From the NCBI RefSeq assembly GCF_005843885.1, contig NZ_CP040443.1, forward strand, positions 2,418,001-2,482,000: a stretch of DNA of 64,000 nt, given 5' to 3'. Of this stretch, positions 47,956 through 57,588 are shown in pieces. The stretch is from Escherichia sp. E4742 (GTDB taxonomy: Bacteria; Pseudomonadota; Gammaproteobacteria; Enterobacterales; Enterobacteriaceae). Both the position numbers and the translations under genes were made by a program. Positions within the stretch are counted from its first letter, which is position 1. Each line of letters starts with the position of its first letter. The notes beneath the pieces were generated by a model that had not been told where the DNA came from, ran no database searches, and saw only the letters and a list, made by a program, of their open reading frames with translations.

Positions 47956-49305
47956 TTACTCAAACAAATTAAAATGCAGTTTCTGCACTACCTGTTCCGC
48001 ATCTTCGCCCGGCACCAGGAAGCACAGGTTATGACTGGAAGCGCCGTAGCAAATCATGCGAATGTTGAACGGTTCAAGTACGCCAAACACCTCTTTGCCA
48101 ACACCACAGGCTTTTGACAGGTCGTTACCAATCAGAGCCACCAGCGCCAGGCCTTCTTCCACTTCTACCCGACACAGCGCTGAAAGCTCCATCAGCAGCG
48201 ATTGTGTCAGCAACGTATCTCCAGTTGACGTTGAACCGGTAGTGTCGAGGGTCAGCGCCACGCTTACCTCCGACGTAGTAATTAAATCCACCGAAATATT
48301 ATGCCGTGCGAGAATGCCGAAAACTTCCGCGAGGAAGCCGCGAGAATGCAGCATATTCAGGCTATGCAGGGTTAACAGCGTTTGTTTGCGACGCAGAGCC
48401 AGCGCACGGAACAACGGCGGATTTTCGGTTTTATTACACACCAAAGTACCGCCAGCACGCGGATCTTTACTTGAACCGACAAACACCGGGATATCGCTGC
48501 GAACAGCAGGCAGTAAGGTTGCTGGATGAAGTACTTTGGCGCCAAAGGTTGCCATCTCAGCCGCTTCTTCAAAGGCGATTTCATCAATTCGTTTGGCATC
48601 AGGCACGACGCGCGGGTCGGTAGTATAAATCCCCGGCACATCTGTCCAGATATCGACGCGAGCAGCGTTTAACGCTTCTGCCAATAGTGCCGCCGTGTAG
48701 TCACTACCGCCGCGACCAAGCGTTGTGGTGCGCCCTTTACTTTCACTGCCAATAAAGCCCTGGGTGATGACTAAACCTTCGCTGAGACGTGGGGTTAGTT
48801 GCAGCGCAGACAGTTCCGCCAGTGCAGCAATATCTGGCTCCGCGCGGCCAAAGCGATCGTTTGTGCGCATCACTTTACGCACATCAAACCACTGGGCCTG
48901 AACATTGCGCTCACGCAGAATCTCCACAAACAGTAGGGTAGACATCAGTTCGCCGTGGCTGACCAGTTCATCAGTTAGCGCTGGAGAGGTTGCCAGTGCA
49001 GCAGCTTCGGCCAGAACGGTAATGTTCTCCAGCAAACGTTCAATCTCTTCACGGATGACGTTCGGGTAACGCAGGCGCTCCAGAATGGCGAACTGAATAT
49101 TGCGAATGGCATCGAGTTTTTCGAAACGCTCAACCGGTTCCAGACCTTCAGCCAGTGCAACCAACAGATTGGTAATGCCCGCAGAAGCAGAAAGCACAAC
49201 TAAACGCACATTCACATCAGAAAGCACAATGTCGGCGCTGCGGTTCATGGCGTCGAAATCAGCCACGCTAGTACCACCAAATTTGGAGACAACAATATCG
49301 GGCAT
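47956..49305 (-). CDS. lysC: Lysine-sensitive aspartokinase III
   Basis: LysC phosphorylates aspartate, the first step to lysine, threonine and methionine, and is inhibited by lysine. The 449-residue protein has VSKFGGTSVADFDAMN (kinase start), GRGGSDYTAALLAEAL, and two C-terminal ACT domains (about 300-449). It differs from K-12 at a dozen or so positions, including MPDI instead of MSEI at the start. The 5' leader is unusual: see the promoter entry. It is the chromosomal gene to the right of the tail cluster. Confidence 0.97.
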   Translation of the reverse strand: MPDIVVSKFGGTSVADFDAMNRSADIVLSDVNVRLVVLSASAGITNLLVALAEGLEPVERFEKLDAIRNIQFAILERLRYPNVIREEIERLLENITVLAEAAALATSPALTDELVSHGELMSTLLFVEILRERNVQAQWFDVRKVMRTNDRFGRAEPDIAALAELSALQLTPRLSEGLVITQGFIGSESKGRTTTLGRGGSDYTAALLAEALNAARVDIWTDVPGIYTTDPRVVPDAKRIDEIAFEEAAEMATFGAKVLHPATLLPAVRSDIPVFVGSSKDPRAGGTLVCNKTENPPLFRALALRRKQTLLTLHSLNMLHSRGFLAEVFGILARHNISVDLITTSEVSVALTLDTTGSTSTGDTLLTQSLLMELSALCRVEVEEGLALVALIGNDLSKACGVGKEVFGVLEPFNIRMICYGASSHNLCFLVPGEDAEQVVQKLHFNLFE

Positions 49306-49380
49306 AACAACCTCGTGTCAGGGAATGAAAGAAGCGACCTTGGCACAAAGGCAAAACAGAAACCGGTGCAGGCGCAGACC

Positions 49381-49416
49381 GTATTTATAAATAAAAGGTG
49401 TAGGGGAGTGTGTCAA
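49381..49416 (-). promoter_or_regulatory. lysC promoter with short leader lacking a lysine riboswitch
   Basis: On the minus strand, TTGACA (49416-49411), a 17-base spacer and TATTTA (49393-49388) put transcription start near 49381, only about 75 bases from the ATG. The leader's end (GTGCCAAGG ... CCTGACACGAGG) matches the 3' end of the K-12 lysC leader as I recall it. The aptamer of about 170 nt that precedes it in K-12 has no counterpart here. The whole lysC-pgi gap is 293 bases. Confidence 0.6.
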
Positions 49417-49598
49417 CGCCGGGATTATGCGGATTATTCATGCAGCGGGCGTGGTCAGAAATTGTGCTTATAACGTCTATACTTTTTATCCTTTTCAGTG
49501 GTTAGCTGAGCTAACGGCACTAAAACCATCACATTTTTCTGTGACTGGCGCTACAATCTTCCACAGTCACAATTCTCAATATCAGAAGAGTATTGCTA

Positions 49599-51248
49599 AT
49601 GAAAAACATCAATCCAACGCAGACCGCGGCCTGGCAGGCACTACAGAAACACTTCGATGAAATGAAAGACGTTACGATCGCCGATCTTTTTGCTAAAGAC
49701 GGCGATCGTTTTTCTAAGTTCTCCGCAACCTTCGACGATCAGATGCTGGTGGATTACTCCAAAAACCGCATCACCGAAGAAACGCTGGCGAAATTACAAG
49801 ATCTGGCGAAAGAGTGCGATCTGGCGGGCGCGATTAAGTCGATGTTCTCTGGCGAGAAGATCAACCGCACCGAAAACCGTGCCGTACTGCACGTGGCGCT
49901 GCGTAACCGTAGCAATACGCCGATTCTGGTTGATGGCAAAGATGTTATGCCGGAAGTCAACGCGGTGCTGGCGAAGATGAAAACCTTCTCGGAAGCGATT
50001 ATTTCCGGTGAGTGGAAAGGTTATACCGGCAAAGCAATCACCGACGTAGTGAACATTGGTATCGGCGGTTCTGACCTTGGTCCGTACATGGTGACTGAAG
50101 CACTGCGCCCTTACAAAAACCACCTGAACATGCACTTTGTTTCTAACGTCGATGGCACTCACATCGCGGAAGTGCTGAAAAAAGTAAACCCGGAAACCAC
50201 GCTGTTCCTGGTAGCATCTAAAACCTTCACTACTCAGGAAACCATGACCAACGCCCATAGTGCGCGTGACTGGTTCCTGAAAGCGGCTGGTGATGAGAAG
50301 CACGTTGCGAAACACTTTGCGGCGCTTTCCACCAATGCGAAAGCCGTTGGCGAGTTTGGTATTGATACCGCCAACATGTTCGAGTTCTGGGACTGGGTTG
50401 GCGGTCGTTACTCTTTGTGGTCAGCGATTGGCCTGTCGATTGTTCTCTCCATCGGCTTTGATAACTTCGTTGAACTGCTTTCCGGCGCACACGCGATGGA
50501 CAAGCATTTCTCCACCACGCCTGCAGAGAAAAACCTGCCTGTACTGCTGGCGCTGATTGGCATCTGGTACAACAATTTCTTTGGCGCGGAAACTGAAGCG
50601 ATTCTGCCGTATGACCAGTATATGCACCGTTTCGCGGCGTACTTCCAGCAGGGCAATATGGAGTCCAACGGCAAATATGTTGACCGTAACGGTAACGTGG
50701 TGGATTACCAGACTGGCCCGATTATCTGGGGTGAGCCGGGTACGAACGGTCAGCACGCGTTCTACCAGCTGATCCACCAGGGAACCAAAATGGTGCCATG
50801 CGATTTCATCGCTCCGGCTATTACCCATAACCCGCTCTCTGATCATCACCAGAAACTGCTGTCTAACTTCTTCGCTCAGACCGAAGCACTGGCGTTTGGT
50901 AAATCCCGCGAAGTGGTTGAGCAGGAATATCGCGATCAGGGTAAAGATCCGGCAACGCTTGACTACGTGGTGCCGTTCAAAGTGTTCGAAGGTAACCGCC
51001 CGACCAACTCCATCCTGCTGCGCGAAATCACTCCGTTCAGCCTGGGTGCGTTGATTGCGCTGTATGAGCACAAAATCTTTACTCAGGGCGTGATTCTGAA
51101 CATCTTCACCTTCGACCAGTGGGGCGTGGAGCTGGGTAAACAGCTGGCGAACCGTATTCTGCCAGAGCTGAAAGATGACAAAGAAATCAGCAGCCACGAT
51201 AGCTCGACCAATGGTCTGATTAACCGCTATAAAGCGTGGCGCGGTTAA
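49599..51248 (+). CDS. pgi: Glucose-6-phosphate isomerase
   Basis: Pgi interconverts glucose 6-phosphate and fructose 6-phosphate. The 549-residue protein starts MKNINPTQTAAWQ (ATG 49599; the ATG two codons earlier is less well placed after AGAAGAG). It has the two family signatures, DWVGGRYSLWSAIGLS (about 265-280) and FDQWGVELGKQLA (about 505-517), and is virtually identical to K-12. It is divergent from lysC. A REP element and a terminator follow. Confidence 0.99.
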   Translation: MKNINPTQTAAWQALQKHFDEMKDVTIADLFAKDGDRFSKFSATFDDQMLVDYSKNRITEETLAKLQDLAKECDLAGAIKSMFSGEKINRTENRAVLHVALRNRSNTPILVDGKDVMPEVNAVLAKMKTFSEAIISGEWKGYTGKAITDVVNIGIGGSDLGPYMVTEALRPYKNHLNMHFVSNVDGTHIAEVLKKVNPETTLFLVASKTFTTQETMTNAHSARDWFLKAAGDEKHVAKHFAALSTNAKAVGEFGIDTANMFEFWDWVGGRYSLWSAIGLSIVLSIGFDNFVELLSGAHAMDKHFSTTPAEKNLPVLLALIGIWYNNFFGAETEAILPYDQYMHRFAAYFQQGNMESNGKYVDRNGNVVDYQTGPIIWGEPGTNGQHAFYQLIHQGTKMVPCDFIAPAITHNPLSDHHQKLLSNFFAQTEALAFGKSREVVEQEYRDQGKDPATLDYVVPFKVFEGNRPTNSILLREITPFSLGALIALYEHKIFTQGVILNIFTFDQWGVELGKQLANRILPELKDDKEISSHDSSTNGLINRYKAWRG

Positions 51249-51272
51249 TCATCGTGCATGTTTGATGCCGAT

Positions 51273-51353
51273 ATGTAGGCCGGATAAGGCGTTCACGCCG
51301 CATCCGGCAACCGGTGCCTGATGCGACGCGGTCGCGTCTTATCAGGCCTACAG
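51273..51353 (+). repeat. REP/BIME element downstream of pgi
   Basis: GTAGGCCGGATAAGGCGTT...CGCATCCGGCA and the inverted partner GCCTGATGCGACGCG...CGTCTTATCAGGCCTAC form one complete REP pair. Confidence 0.92.
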
Positions 51354-51423
51354 GTCGATGCCGATATGTACATCGTATTCGGCAATTAATACATAGCACG
51401 ATTGATTAAATAACCTTAATAAC

Positions 51424-51452
51424 AATGCCGACTATAAGTCGGCATTGTTTTA
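51424..51452 (+). terminator. pgi terminator
   Basis: AATGCCGAC-TATAA-GTCGGCATT followed by GTTTTATC. The stretch from here to yjbE (51453-51759) is AT-rich with only a TATACT -10-like hexamer near 51695; it holds the yjbE control region and no gene. Confidence 0.85.
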
Positions 51453-51759
51453 TCAGATAAATCCCCTTGTCTGTGATTTAACGAAAATCATACCGTGAGG
51501 TTAATCCTAAAATAGATTTTTAATCGTGGTTGATTTCGGAAAGTACGCAGATTAATTACTTTTTATTTTATTTTAAGTTCATGATTTTTAATCTTATTTA
51601 TATATAAGTTAAAGCTTATATTTGATATTCATTCCAATTGTCCTAAAACTCCTTCACTAATTCCCCGCGCCGTAATTCGCATGCTTTAGTTGTGTATACT
51701 CGATCCCGCCCGAAATGTTTTTGGGTAAATCTCCATTCATTCAATGAAGGGAAATTGTT

Positions 51760-52002
51760 ATGAAAAAAGTTCTGTATGGCATTTTTGCCATATCTGCGCT
51801 TGCGGCGACTTCTGCGTGGGCTGCACCTGTACAGGTGGGCGAAGCGGCAGGGTCGGCAGCAACGTCGGTTTCGGCGGGGAGTTCCTCCGCGACCAGCGTC
51901 AGCACCGTAAGCTCGGCGGTGGGTGTCGCGCTCGCGGCAACCGGTGGCGGTGATGGTTCTAATACCGGGACCACAACTACCACAACCACCAGTACCCAGT
52001 AA
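51760..52002 (+). CDS. yjbE: Small secreted protein YjbE (exopolysaccharide operon)
   Basis: An 80-residue exported protein: signal peptide [21 protein letters not shown] with a likely cut after AWA, then a Ser/Ala/Thr/Gly-rich low-complexity chain ending in [10 protein letters not shown]. It matches K-12 YjbE. First gene of yjbEFGH, linked to an Rcs-controlled exopolysaccharide. Its exact role is unknown. Confidence 0.93.
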
Positions 52003-52115
52003 TAAAGTATGTATCCCCAAAATAATTCGAGTCATCGCATCTGTGGCTTGAAGTATGAAGGGATTTACCATAACCACACTCCGGTGTGGTTATTCTGCCC
52101 CTCTGGAGAAGAGTC

Positions 52116-52754
52116 GTGAAGCGACCTGCACTCATTCTTATCTGCCTGCTATTACAGGCCTGTTCAGCCACGACTAAAGAGCTGGGCAATTCACTGTGGG
52201 ACAGTCTGTTCGGTACGCCAGGCGTACAACTGACGGACGATGATATTCAAAATATGCCCTACGCCAGCCAGTACATGCAGCTTAATGGCGGGCCGCAGTT
52301 GTTTGTGGTGCTGGCCTTCGCTGAAGACGGACAACAAAAATGGGTCACTCAGGATCAGGCCACTCTCGTCACACAACATGGTCGTCTGGTGAAGACTTTG
52401 CTTGGCGGCGACAACCTGATTGAAGTGAATAACCTTGCCGCTGACCCGCTGATCAAACCCGCACAAATTGTTGATGGTGCAACCTGGACTCGCACGATGG
52501 GCTGGACCGAGTACCAACAGGTACGCTACGCCACCGCACGCTCAGTCTTCAAATGGGATGGCACTGATACCGTCAAGGTCGGCAGCGATGAAACTCCGGT
52601 TCGCGTGCTGGACGAAGAAGTCTCCACCGACCAGGCGCGCTGGCATAACCGCTATTGGATCGACAGCGAAGGGCAAATTCGCCAGTCGGAACAGTATCTC
52701 GGCGCGGATTATTTCCCGGTGAAAACCACGCTCATCAAGGCGGCAAAACAATGA
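52116..52754 (+). CDS. yjbF: Outer-membrane lipoprotein YjbF (GfcB-like)
   Basis: A 212-residue lipoprotein with lipobox LLLQACSA (Cys at about 16); GTG start at 52116 behind GGAGAAGAG. It is a paralogue of GfcB/YmcC of the group 4 capsule operon. It overlaps yjbG by ATGA. Part of the yjbEFGH exopolysaccharide operon. Confidence 0.95.
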   Translation: MKRPALILICLLLQACSATTKELGNSLWDSLFGTPGVQLTDDDIQNMPYASQYMQLNGGPQLFVVLAFAEDGQQKWVTQDQATLVTQHGRLVKTLLGGDNLIEVNNLAADPLIKPAQIVDGATWTRTMGWTEYQQVRYATARSVFKWDGTDTVKVGSDETPVRVLDEEVSTDQARWHNRYWIDSEGQIRQSEQYLGADYFPVKTTLIKAAKQ

Positions 52755-53488
52755 TTAAACAAACTATTGTCGCGTTGCTTTTGAGTGTGGGAGCGTCATC
52801 GGTCTTTGCGGCAGGAACCGTCAAGGTGTTCAGCAATGGTAGTGGTGAGGCCAAAACGCTGACGGGCGCGGAGTATTTAATCGATCTGGTAGGCCAACCA
52901 CGGCTGGCAAACAGCTGGTGGCCCGGTGCGGTCATTAGCGAAGAGCTGGCAACAGCGGCAGCATTGCGTCAGCAGCAGGCGTTGCTGACACGGCTGGCTG
53001 AACAGGCCGCAGACTCCAGCGCCGACGATGCCGCCGCCATTAACGCCTTACGCCAGCAAATTCAGGCGTTGAAGGTGACGGGCAGACAAAAAATCAATCT
53101 TGATCCTGATATCGTGCGCGTTGCCGAACGCGGTAACCCGCCGTTGCAGGGCAACTACACGCTGTGGGTCGGACCACCGCCGTCCACGGTCACGTTGTTC
53201 GGGCTTATCAGCCGTCCTGGCAATCAGCCATTCACTCCCGGTCGCGACGTGGCGAGCTATCTCTCCGGGCAAAGTCTGCTTAGCGGTGCGGATCGCAGCT
53301 ACGCGTGGGTCGTTTACCCGGACGGACGCACGCAAAAAGCGCCGGTGGCTTACTGGAACAAGCGTCACGTAGAGCCGATGCCCGGCAGCATTATTTATGT
53401 TGGCCTCGCGGACTCCGTCTGGAGTGAGACGCCTGATGCCCTTAACGCCGACATTCTTCAGACTCTGACGCAGCGGATACCCCAATAA
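52751..53488 (+). CDS. yjbG: Periplasmic capsule-biosynthesis GfcC-like protein YjbG
   Basis: A 245-residue exported protein: signal peptide MIKQTIVALLLSVGASSVFA, then a GfcC-like chain with two beta-grasp (SLBB-like) regions (NYTLWVGPPPSTVTLFGLIS; VAYWNKRHVEPMPGSIIYVG). Related to part of the Wza exporter. The ATG at 52751 overlaps the yjbF stop, and its stop overlaps the yjbH ATG by one base. Confidence 0.95.
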   Translation: MIKQTIVALLLSVGASSVFAAGTVKVFSNGSGEAKTLTGAEYLIDLVGQPRLANSWWPGAVISEELATAAALRQQQALLTRLAEQAADSSADDAAAINALRQQIQALKVTGRQKINLDPDIVRVAERGNPPLQGNYTLWVGPPPSTVTLFGLISRPGNQPFTPGRDVASYLSGQSLLSGADRSYAWVVYPDGRTQKAPVAYWNKRHVEPMPGSIIYVGLADSVWSETPDALNADILQTLTQRIPQ

Positions 53489-55584
53489 TGAAAAAAAGAC
53501 ATCTGCTTAGCTTACTGGCGCTGGGCATTAGCACAGCTTGCTACGGCGAAACATATCCTGCGCCCATTGGTCCGTCGCAGTCGGATTTCGGTGGCGTAGG
53601 ATTATTACAAACGCCCACCGCGCGCATGGCGCGGGAAGGGGAGTTGAGTTTGAACTATCGCGATAACGATCAGTACCGTTATTACTCAGCTTCAGTGCAA
53701 CTCTTCCCGTGGCTGGAAACAACGCTGCGTTATACCGACGTGCGCACCCGGCAGTACAGCAGCGTCGAAGCGTTCTCTGGTGATCAAACGTATAAAGATA
53801 AAGCCTTCGATCTCAAACTGCGTTTGTGGGAAGAGAGTTATTGGCTGCCGCAAGTGGCGGTTGGCGCGCGGGATATCGGTGGCACGGGGCTGTTTGATGC
53901 AGAATATCTTGTCGCCAGTAAAGCCTGGGGGCCGTTCGATTTTACACTCGGTCTGGGCTGGGGATATCTGGGCACCAGCGGTAATGTGAAAAATCCGCTC
54001 TGTTCAGCCAGTGATAAATATTGCTATCGCGATAACAGCTACAAACAGGCGGGATCTATCGACGGCAGCCAGATGTTCCACGGTCCTGCCTCACTGTTTG
54101 GCGGCGTGGAATACCAGACGCCCTGGCAGCCACTGCGCCTGAAACTGGAGTATGAAGGCAATAATTATCAGCAGGATTTTGCCGGGAAGCTGGAGCAAAA
54201 AAGTAAGTTTAACGTCGGTGCGATTTATCGCGTTACCGATTGGGCCGACGTTAACCTTAGCTATGAACGTGGTAACACCTTTATGTTTGGCGTCACGCTG
54301 CGCACCAACTTTAACGATCTGCGCCCGTCTTACAACGATAACGCCCGCCCGCAATATCAACCGCAGCCGCAGGATGCCATTTTGCAGCATTCGGTGGTGG
54401 CGAATCAGTTAACGCTGTTGAAATACAACGCCGGACTTGCTGATCCGCAGATCCAGGCGAAAGGCGATACGCTGTATGTCACCGGCGAGCAAGTGAAATA
54501 TCGTGATTCGCGCGAAGGGATCATCCGCGCCAATCGGATCGTGATGAACGATCTGCCGGATGGGATCAAAACGATCCGTATCACGGAAAACCGCCTTAAC
54601 ATGCCGCAGGTGACGACGGAAACCGATGTCGCCAGCCTGAAAAATCATCTCGCCGGAGAGCCGTTGGGCCACGAAACGACGCTGGCGCAAAAACGCGTCG
54701 AGCCAGTGGTTCCAAAGTCCACCGAGCAGGGCTGGTATATCGACAAATCGCGTTTTGATTTCCATATCGATCCGGTGCTGAACCAGTCGGTCGGTGGCCC
54801 GGAAAACTTTTACATGTATCAGCTGGGCGTGATGGGAACGGCAGATTTGTGGCTGACGGACCATTTGCTCACCACCGGCAGCCTTTTTGCAAATCTTGCC
54901 AACAACTACGACAAGTTTAACTACACCAATCCGCCGCAGGACTCGCACTTACCGCGTGTTCGTACCCATGTGCGCGAGTATGTGCAGAATGATGTCTATG
55001 TGAATAACCTGCAAGCCAACTACTTCCAGCATCTGGGCAATGGCTTCTACGGTCAGGTCTACGGAGGTTATCTCGAAACCATGTTTGGCGGTGCGGGGGC
55101 AGAAGTGTTGTATCGCCCGCTGGACAGCAACTGGGCGTTTGGTCTGGATGCCAACTACGTTAAACAGCGCGACTGGCGTAGCGCAAAAGATATGATGAAA
55201 TTCACCGACTACAGCGTGAAAACCGGGCATCTGACCGCGTACTGGACGCCATCTTTCGCCCAGGACGTGTTGGTGAAAGCGAGCGTCGGGCAGTATCTGG
55301 CAGGGGATAAAGGCGGCACGCTGGAAATAGCCAAACGCTTTGATAGCGGCGTGGTGGTGGGTGGCTATGCCACGATCACTAATGTTTCGAAAGAGGAGTA
55401 CGGCGAAGGGGACTTCACCAAAGGCGTGTATGTCTCTGTACCGCTGGATCTCTTCTCGTCTGGCCCGACACGCAGCCGTGCGGCGATTGGCTGGACGCCG
55501 CTGACGCGTGACGGTGGTCAGCAACTTGGGCGTAAGTTCCAGTTGTATGATATGACCAGCGACCGTAGCGTAAATTTCCGCTAA
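53488..55584 (+). CDS. yjbH: Outer-membrane beta-barrel YjbH (GfcD-like)
   Basis: A 698-residue exported protein: signal peptide (LLSLLALGISTACYG), then two barrel-like regions rich in alternating aromatic residues (GLLQTPTARMAREGELSLNYRDNDQYR and the second half from about 430). It is the GfcD/YmcA paralogue and probable outer-membrane pore for the exopolysaccharide. A hairpin at 55596-55623 (GGTGCCAGT ... ACTGGCACC) ends the operon. Confidence 0.95.
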   Translation: MKKRHLLSLLALGISTACYGETYPAPIGPSQSDFGGVGLLQTPTARMAREGELSLNYRDNDQYRYYSASVQLFPWLETTLRYTDVRTRQYSSVEAFSGDQTYKDKAFDLKLRLWEESYWLPQVAVGARDIGGTGLFDAEYLVASKAWGPFDFTLGLGWGYLGTSGNVKNPLCSASDKYCYRDNSYKQAGSIDGSQMFHGPASLFGGVEYQTPWQPLRLKLEYEGNNYQQDFAGKLEQKSKFNVGAIYRVTDWADVNLSYERGNTFMFGVTLRTNFNDLRPSYNDNARPQYQPQPQDAILQHSVVANQLTLLKYNAGLADPQIQAKGDTLYVTGEQVKYRDSREGIIRANRIVMNDLPDGIKTIRITENRLNMPQVTTETDVASLKNHLAGEPLGHETTLAQKRVEPVVPKSTEQGWYIDKSRFDFHIDPVLNQSVGGPENFYMYQLGVMGTADLWLTDHLLTTGSLFANLANNYDKFNYTNPPQDSHLPRVRTHVREYVQNDVYVNNLQANYFQHLGNGFYGQVYGGYLETMFGGAGAEVLYRPLDSNWAFGLDANYVKQRDWRSAKDMMKFTDYSVKTGHLTAYWTPSFAQDVLVKASVGQYLAGDKGGTLEIAKRFDSGVVVGGYATITNVSKEEYGEGDFTKGVYVSVPLDLFSSGPTRSRAAIGWTPLTRDGGQQLGRKFQLYDMTSDRSVNFR

Positions 55585-55595
55585 GTCATGGGAAA

Positions 55596-55630
55596 GGTGC
55601 CAGTTTTCGCAATCACTGGCACCCTCATTC
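55596..55630 (+). terminator. yjbEFGH terminator hairpin
   Basis: GGTGCCAGT (55596-55604) and ACTGGCACC (55615-55623) form a 9-bp stem followed by CTCATTCTT. It lies between the convergent yjbH and yjbT genes. Confidence 0.7.
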
Positions 55631-55909
55631 TTAATGGCCTGTTGAGCCATCAGGAACGCAGTTCACCCCCGGTTTGCGATCTGGTGTGTAAAGGCGAAAA
55701 CATTCTGTCTTCCTGTCCGTCGATATCGGTTGCAGGTCTGGTTGCCTGAGCGACTGAGCCATCATTGGGCTGGAGACATTGCTTTGCGGTAGGTCGGCTT
55801 TATCAGCAGTGCCGAGCGGACCAGCATAAGCAGGAAGAACAGAGACTGATAACAACAAAGCAGCAAAATAAGGCTTCATTTTTACCACCTTTATCAGGTT
55901 ACGTTTCAT
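55631..55909 (-). CDS. yjbT: Small exported protein YjbT
   Basis: A 92-residue protein with a signal sequence (MKPYFAALLLSVSVLPAYA) and two cysteines in the mature part (TECFRLY, PGVNCVPDG) that could form a disulfide. It matches K-12 YjbT. Function unknown. Start at 55909 (MKRNLIKVVKMKPYF) or at the inner ATG 55879, which directly begins the signal peptide. Confidence 0.88.
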   Translation of the reverse strand: MKRNLIKVVKMKPYFAALLLSVSVLPAYAGPLGTADKADLPQSNVSSPMMAQSLRQPDLQPISTDRKTECFRLYTPDRKPGVNCVPDGSTGH

Positions 55910-56007
55910 TTGTTCCAGAGGAACATTGTCGATTTTTCGCGCTTTACTGGGGGTAGGGAATCACCTGAATGGGTGATTTTTGCATTACCGACTTTGGTGC
56001 GGTTTGC

Positions 56008-56065
56008 CTTGCCGGATGCGCCGCCAGGCGCGGCTTATTCGGCCTACGGGTAGGTACATCCGGCG
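56008..56065 (+). repeat. REP-like element between yjbT and psiE
   Basis: GCCGGATGCGCCGCCAGGCGCGGCTTATTCGGCCTAC plus ACATCCGGC. It sits within the 269-base yjbT-psiE gap, the rest of which is the psiE control region. Confidence 0.75.
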
Positions 56066-56178
56066 TTGGTGGAGGCGCGTCCCAAATCCAGGTTGAACAA
56101 AACATACACAAAAAATATAGATCTCCGTCACATTTTTACGTTATACAGGAAGCTCGCCACTGTGAAGGAGGTACTGCT

Positions 56179-56589
56179 ATGACGTCACTCTCTCGTCCGC
56201 GCGTGGAGTTTATCTCCACCATTTTGCAGACCGTTCTCAATCTTGGCCTGCTGTGTCTCGGCCTGATTTTGGTTGTCTTCCTCGGCAAAGAAACGGTGCA
56301 TCTGGCTGATGTGCTGTTCGCGCCAGAACAAACCAGCAAATATGAGCTGGTAGAAGGGCTGGTGGTTTATTTTCTCTATTTCGAATTTATCGCGCTGATT
56401 GTGAAGTACTTTCAGTCCGGTTTTCACTTCCCGCTACGTTACTTTGTCTATATCGGGATCACCGCCATTGTGCGCTTGATCATCGTCGATCATAAATCGC
56501 CACTGGATGTGTTGATCTACTCGGCAGCGATCCTGTTGCTGGTGATCACCCTGTGGTTATGTAATTCGAAACGGTTGAAGCGGGAGTAA
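56179..56589 (+). CDS. psiE: Phosphate-starvation-inducible membrane protein PsiE
   Basis: A 136-residue protein with four membrane helices ([59 protein letters not shown]), matching K-12 PsiE (YjbA). ATG 56179 follows AAGGAGGTACTGCT. Known to be induced by PhoB and repressed by CRP in E. coli; the CCGTCACA/TACGTTA stretch near 56128 might be a Pho box. In K-12 xylE follows; here malG's 3' end comes next. Confidence 0.95.
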
Positions 56590-56613
56590 AAAAGAGGCGC
56601 TCCGAAGAGCGCC
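56588..56613 (-). terminator. malEFG terminator
   Basis: On the minus strand, GGCGCTC-TTCG-GAGCGCC is followed by TCTTTTTT, a UUCG-loop terminator for transcription coming from malG. Its T-run overlaps the psiE stop codon. Confidence 0.85.
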
Positions 56614-56683
56614 GAATAACAGTCACAAGTTAGGATAACGTAAGTTGAGGGTCTAGCGGCATAACATTGGCAGAACAACATCT

Positions 56684-57574
56684 TTAACCTTTCACACCAC
56701 CTGCCGTCAGGCCGTTAACCAACCAGCGTTGAGCCAGCAAGAAGACGATGGTGATTGGTAATGCAGACATCACGGCAGCGGCGGCAAAGTCACCCCACAG
56801 GTAGTTTTGCGGGTTAAGGTATTGCTGCATCCCCACGGCCAGGGTGTAACTGTTCACGTCACGCAGTAACAACGACGCGACCGGAACTTCGGTAATGGCA
56901 GCGATAAACGACAGGATGAACACCACCGCCAGAATCGGTACAGATAATGGCAACAGGACAAGGCGGAAAGCCTGCCACGGTGTCGCACCATCCAGCGCCG
57001 CCGCTTCTTCCAGCGAGCTATCGATGGTTTCGAAATAACCTTTAATCGTCCAGACGTGCAGCGCAATCCCGCCCAGGTAAGCAAAGATAACGCCGCCGTG
57101 GGTATTCAGACCGATAAACGGAATGTACTCGCCCAAACGGTCAAACAACGCATACAACGCCACCAGTGAGAGTACCGCCGGGAACATCTGGAAAATCAGC
57201 ATTCCTTTCAGCAGCGTCGCTTTGCCAGGGAAGCGCATACGGGCGAAGGCATAAGCGCAGGTGGTGGAGAGCGCCACAATACCAATCGCGGAAATACCGG
57301 CGACCTTTACCGAGTTCCACAGCCACAGCAGTACCGGAAATGGTGGTGGCGTAATGCGGCCATCCGCCTGTTCAACGCTAAAACCTAACGCCAGTTTCCA
57401 GTGATCCCACGAGATTTGCTCCGGGATCAGGCTACCGGTCGCGAAGTTCCCCTGGCGCAGCGAGATGGCGACGACCATCAGCAGCGGGAACATAATCGCC
57501 GCGATAAAAAGTAGTAGTAGCAGGTGAGTAATAAACAAACGTGCTTTTTGCGATTTCGGTTGGACCATTGCCAT
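56684..57574 (-). CDS. malG: Maltose ABC transporter permease MalG
   Basis: A 296-residue inner-membrane permease with six helices and the EAA loop (EEAAALDGATPWQAFRL, about 190-206) that docks to MalK. It forms the maltose/maltodextrin channel with MalF. It follows malF by 14 bases and is last in malEFG. The sequence matches K-12 nearly exactly. Confidence 0.98.
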   Translation of the reverse strand: MAMVQPKSQKARLFITHLLLLLFIAAIMFPLLMVVAISLRQGNFATGSLIPEQISWDHWKLALGFSVEQADGRITPPPFPVLLWLWNSVKVAGISAIGIVALSTTCAYAFARMRFPGKATLLKGMLIFQMFPAVLSLVALYALFDRLGEYIPFIGLNTHGGVIFAYLGGIALHVWTIKGYFETIDSSLEEAAALDGATPWQAFRLVLLPLSVPILAVVFILSFIAAITEVPVASLLLRDVNSYTLAVGMQQYLNPQNYLWGDFAAAAVMSALPITIVFLLAQRWLVNGLTAGGVKG

Positions 57575-57588
57575 TTTTGTTATCTCCC

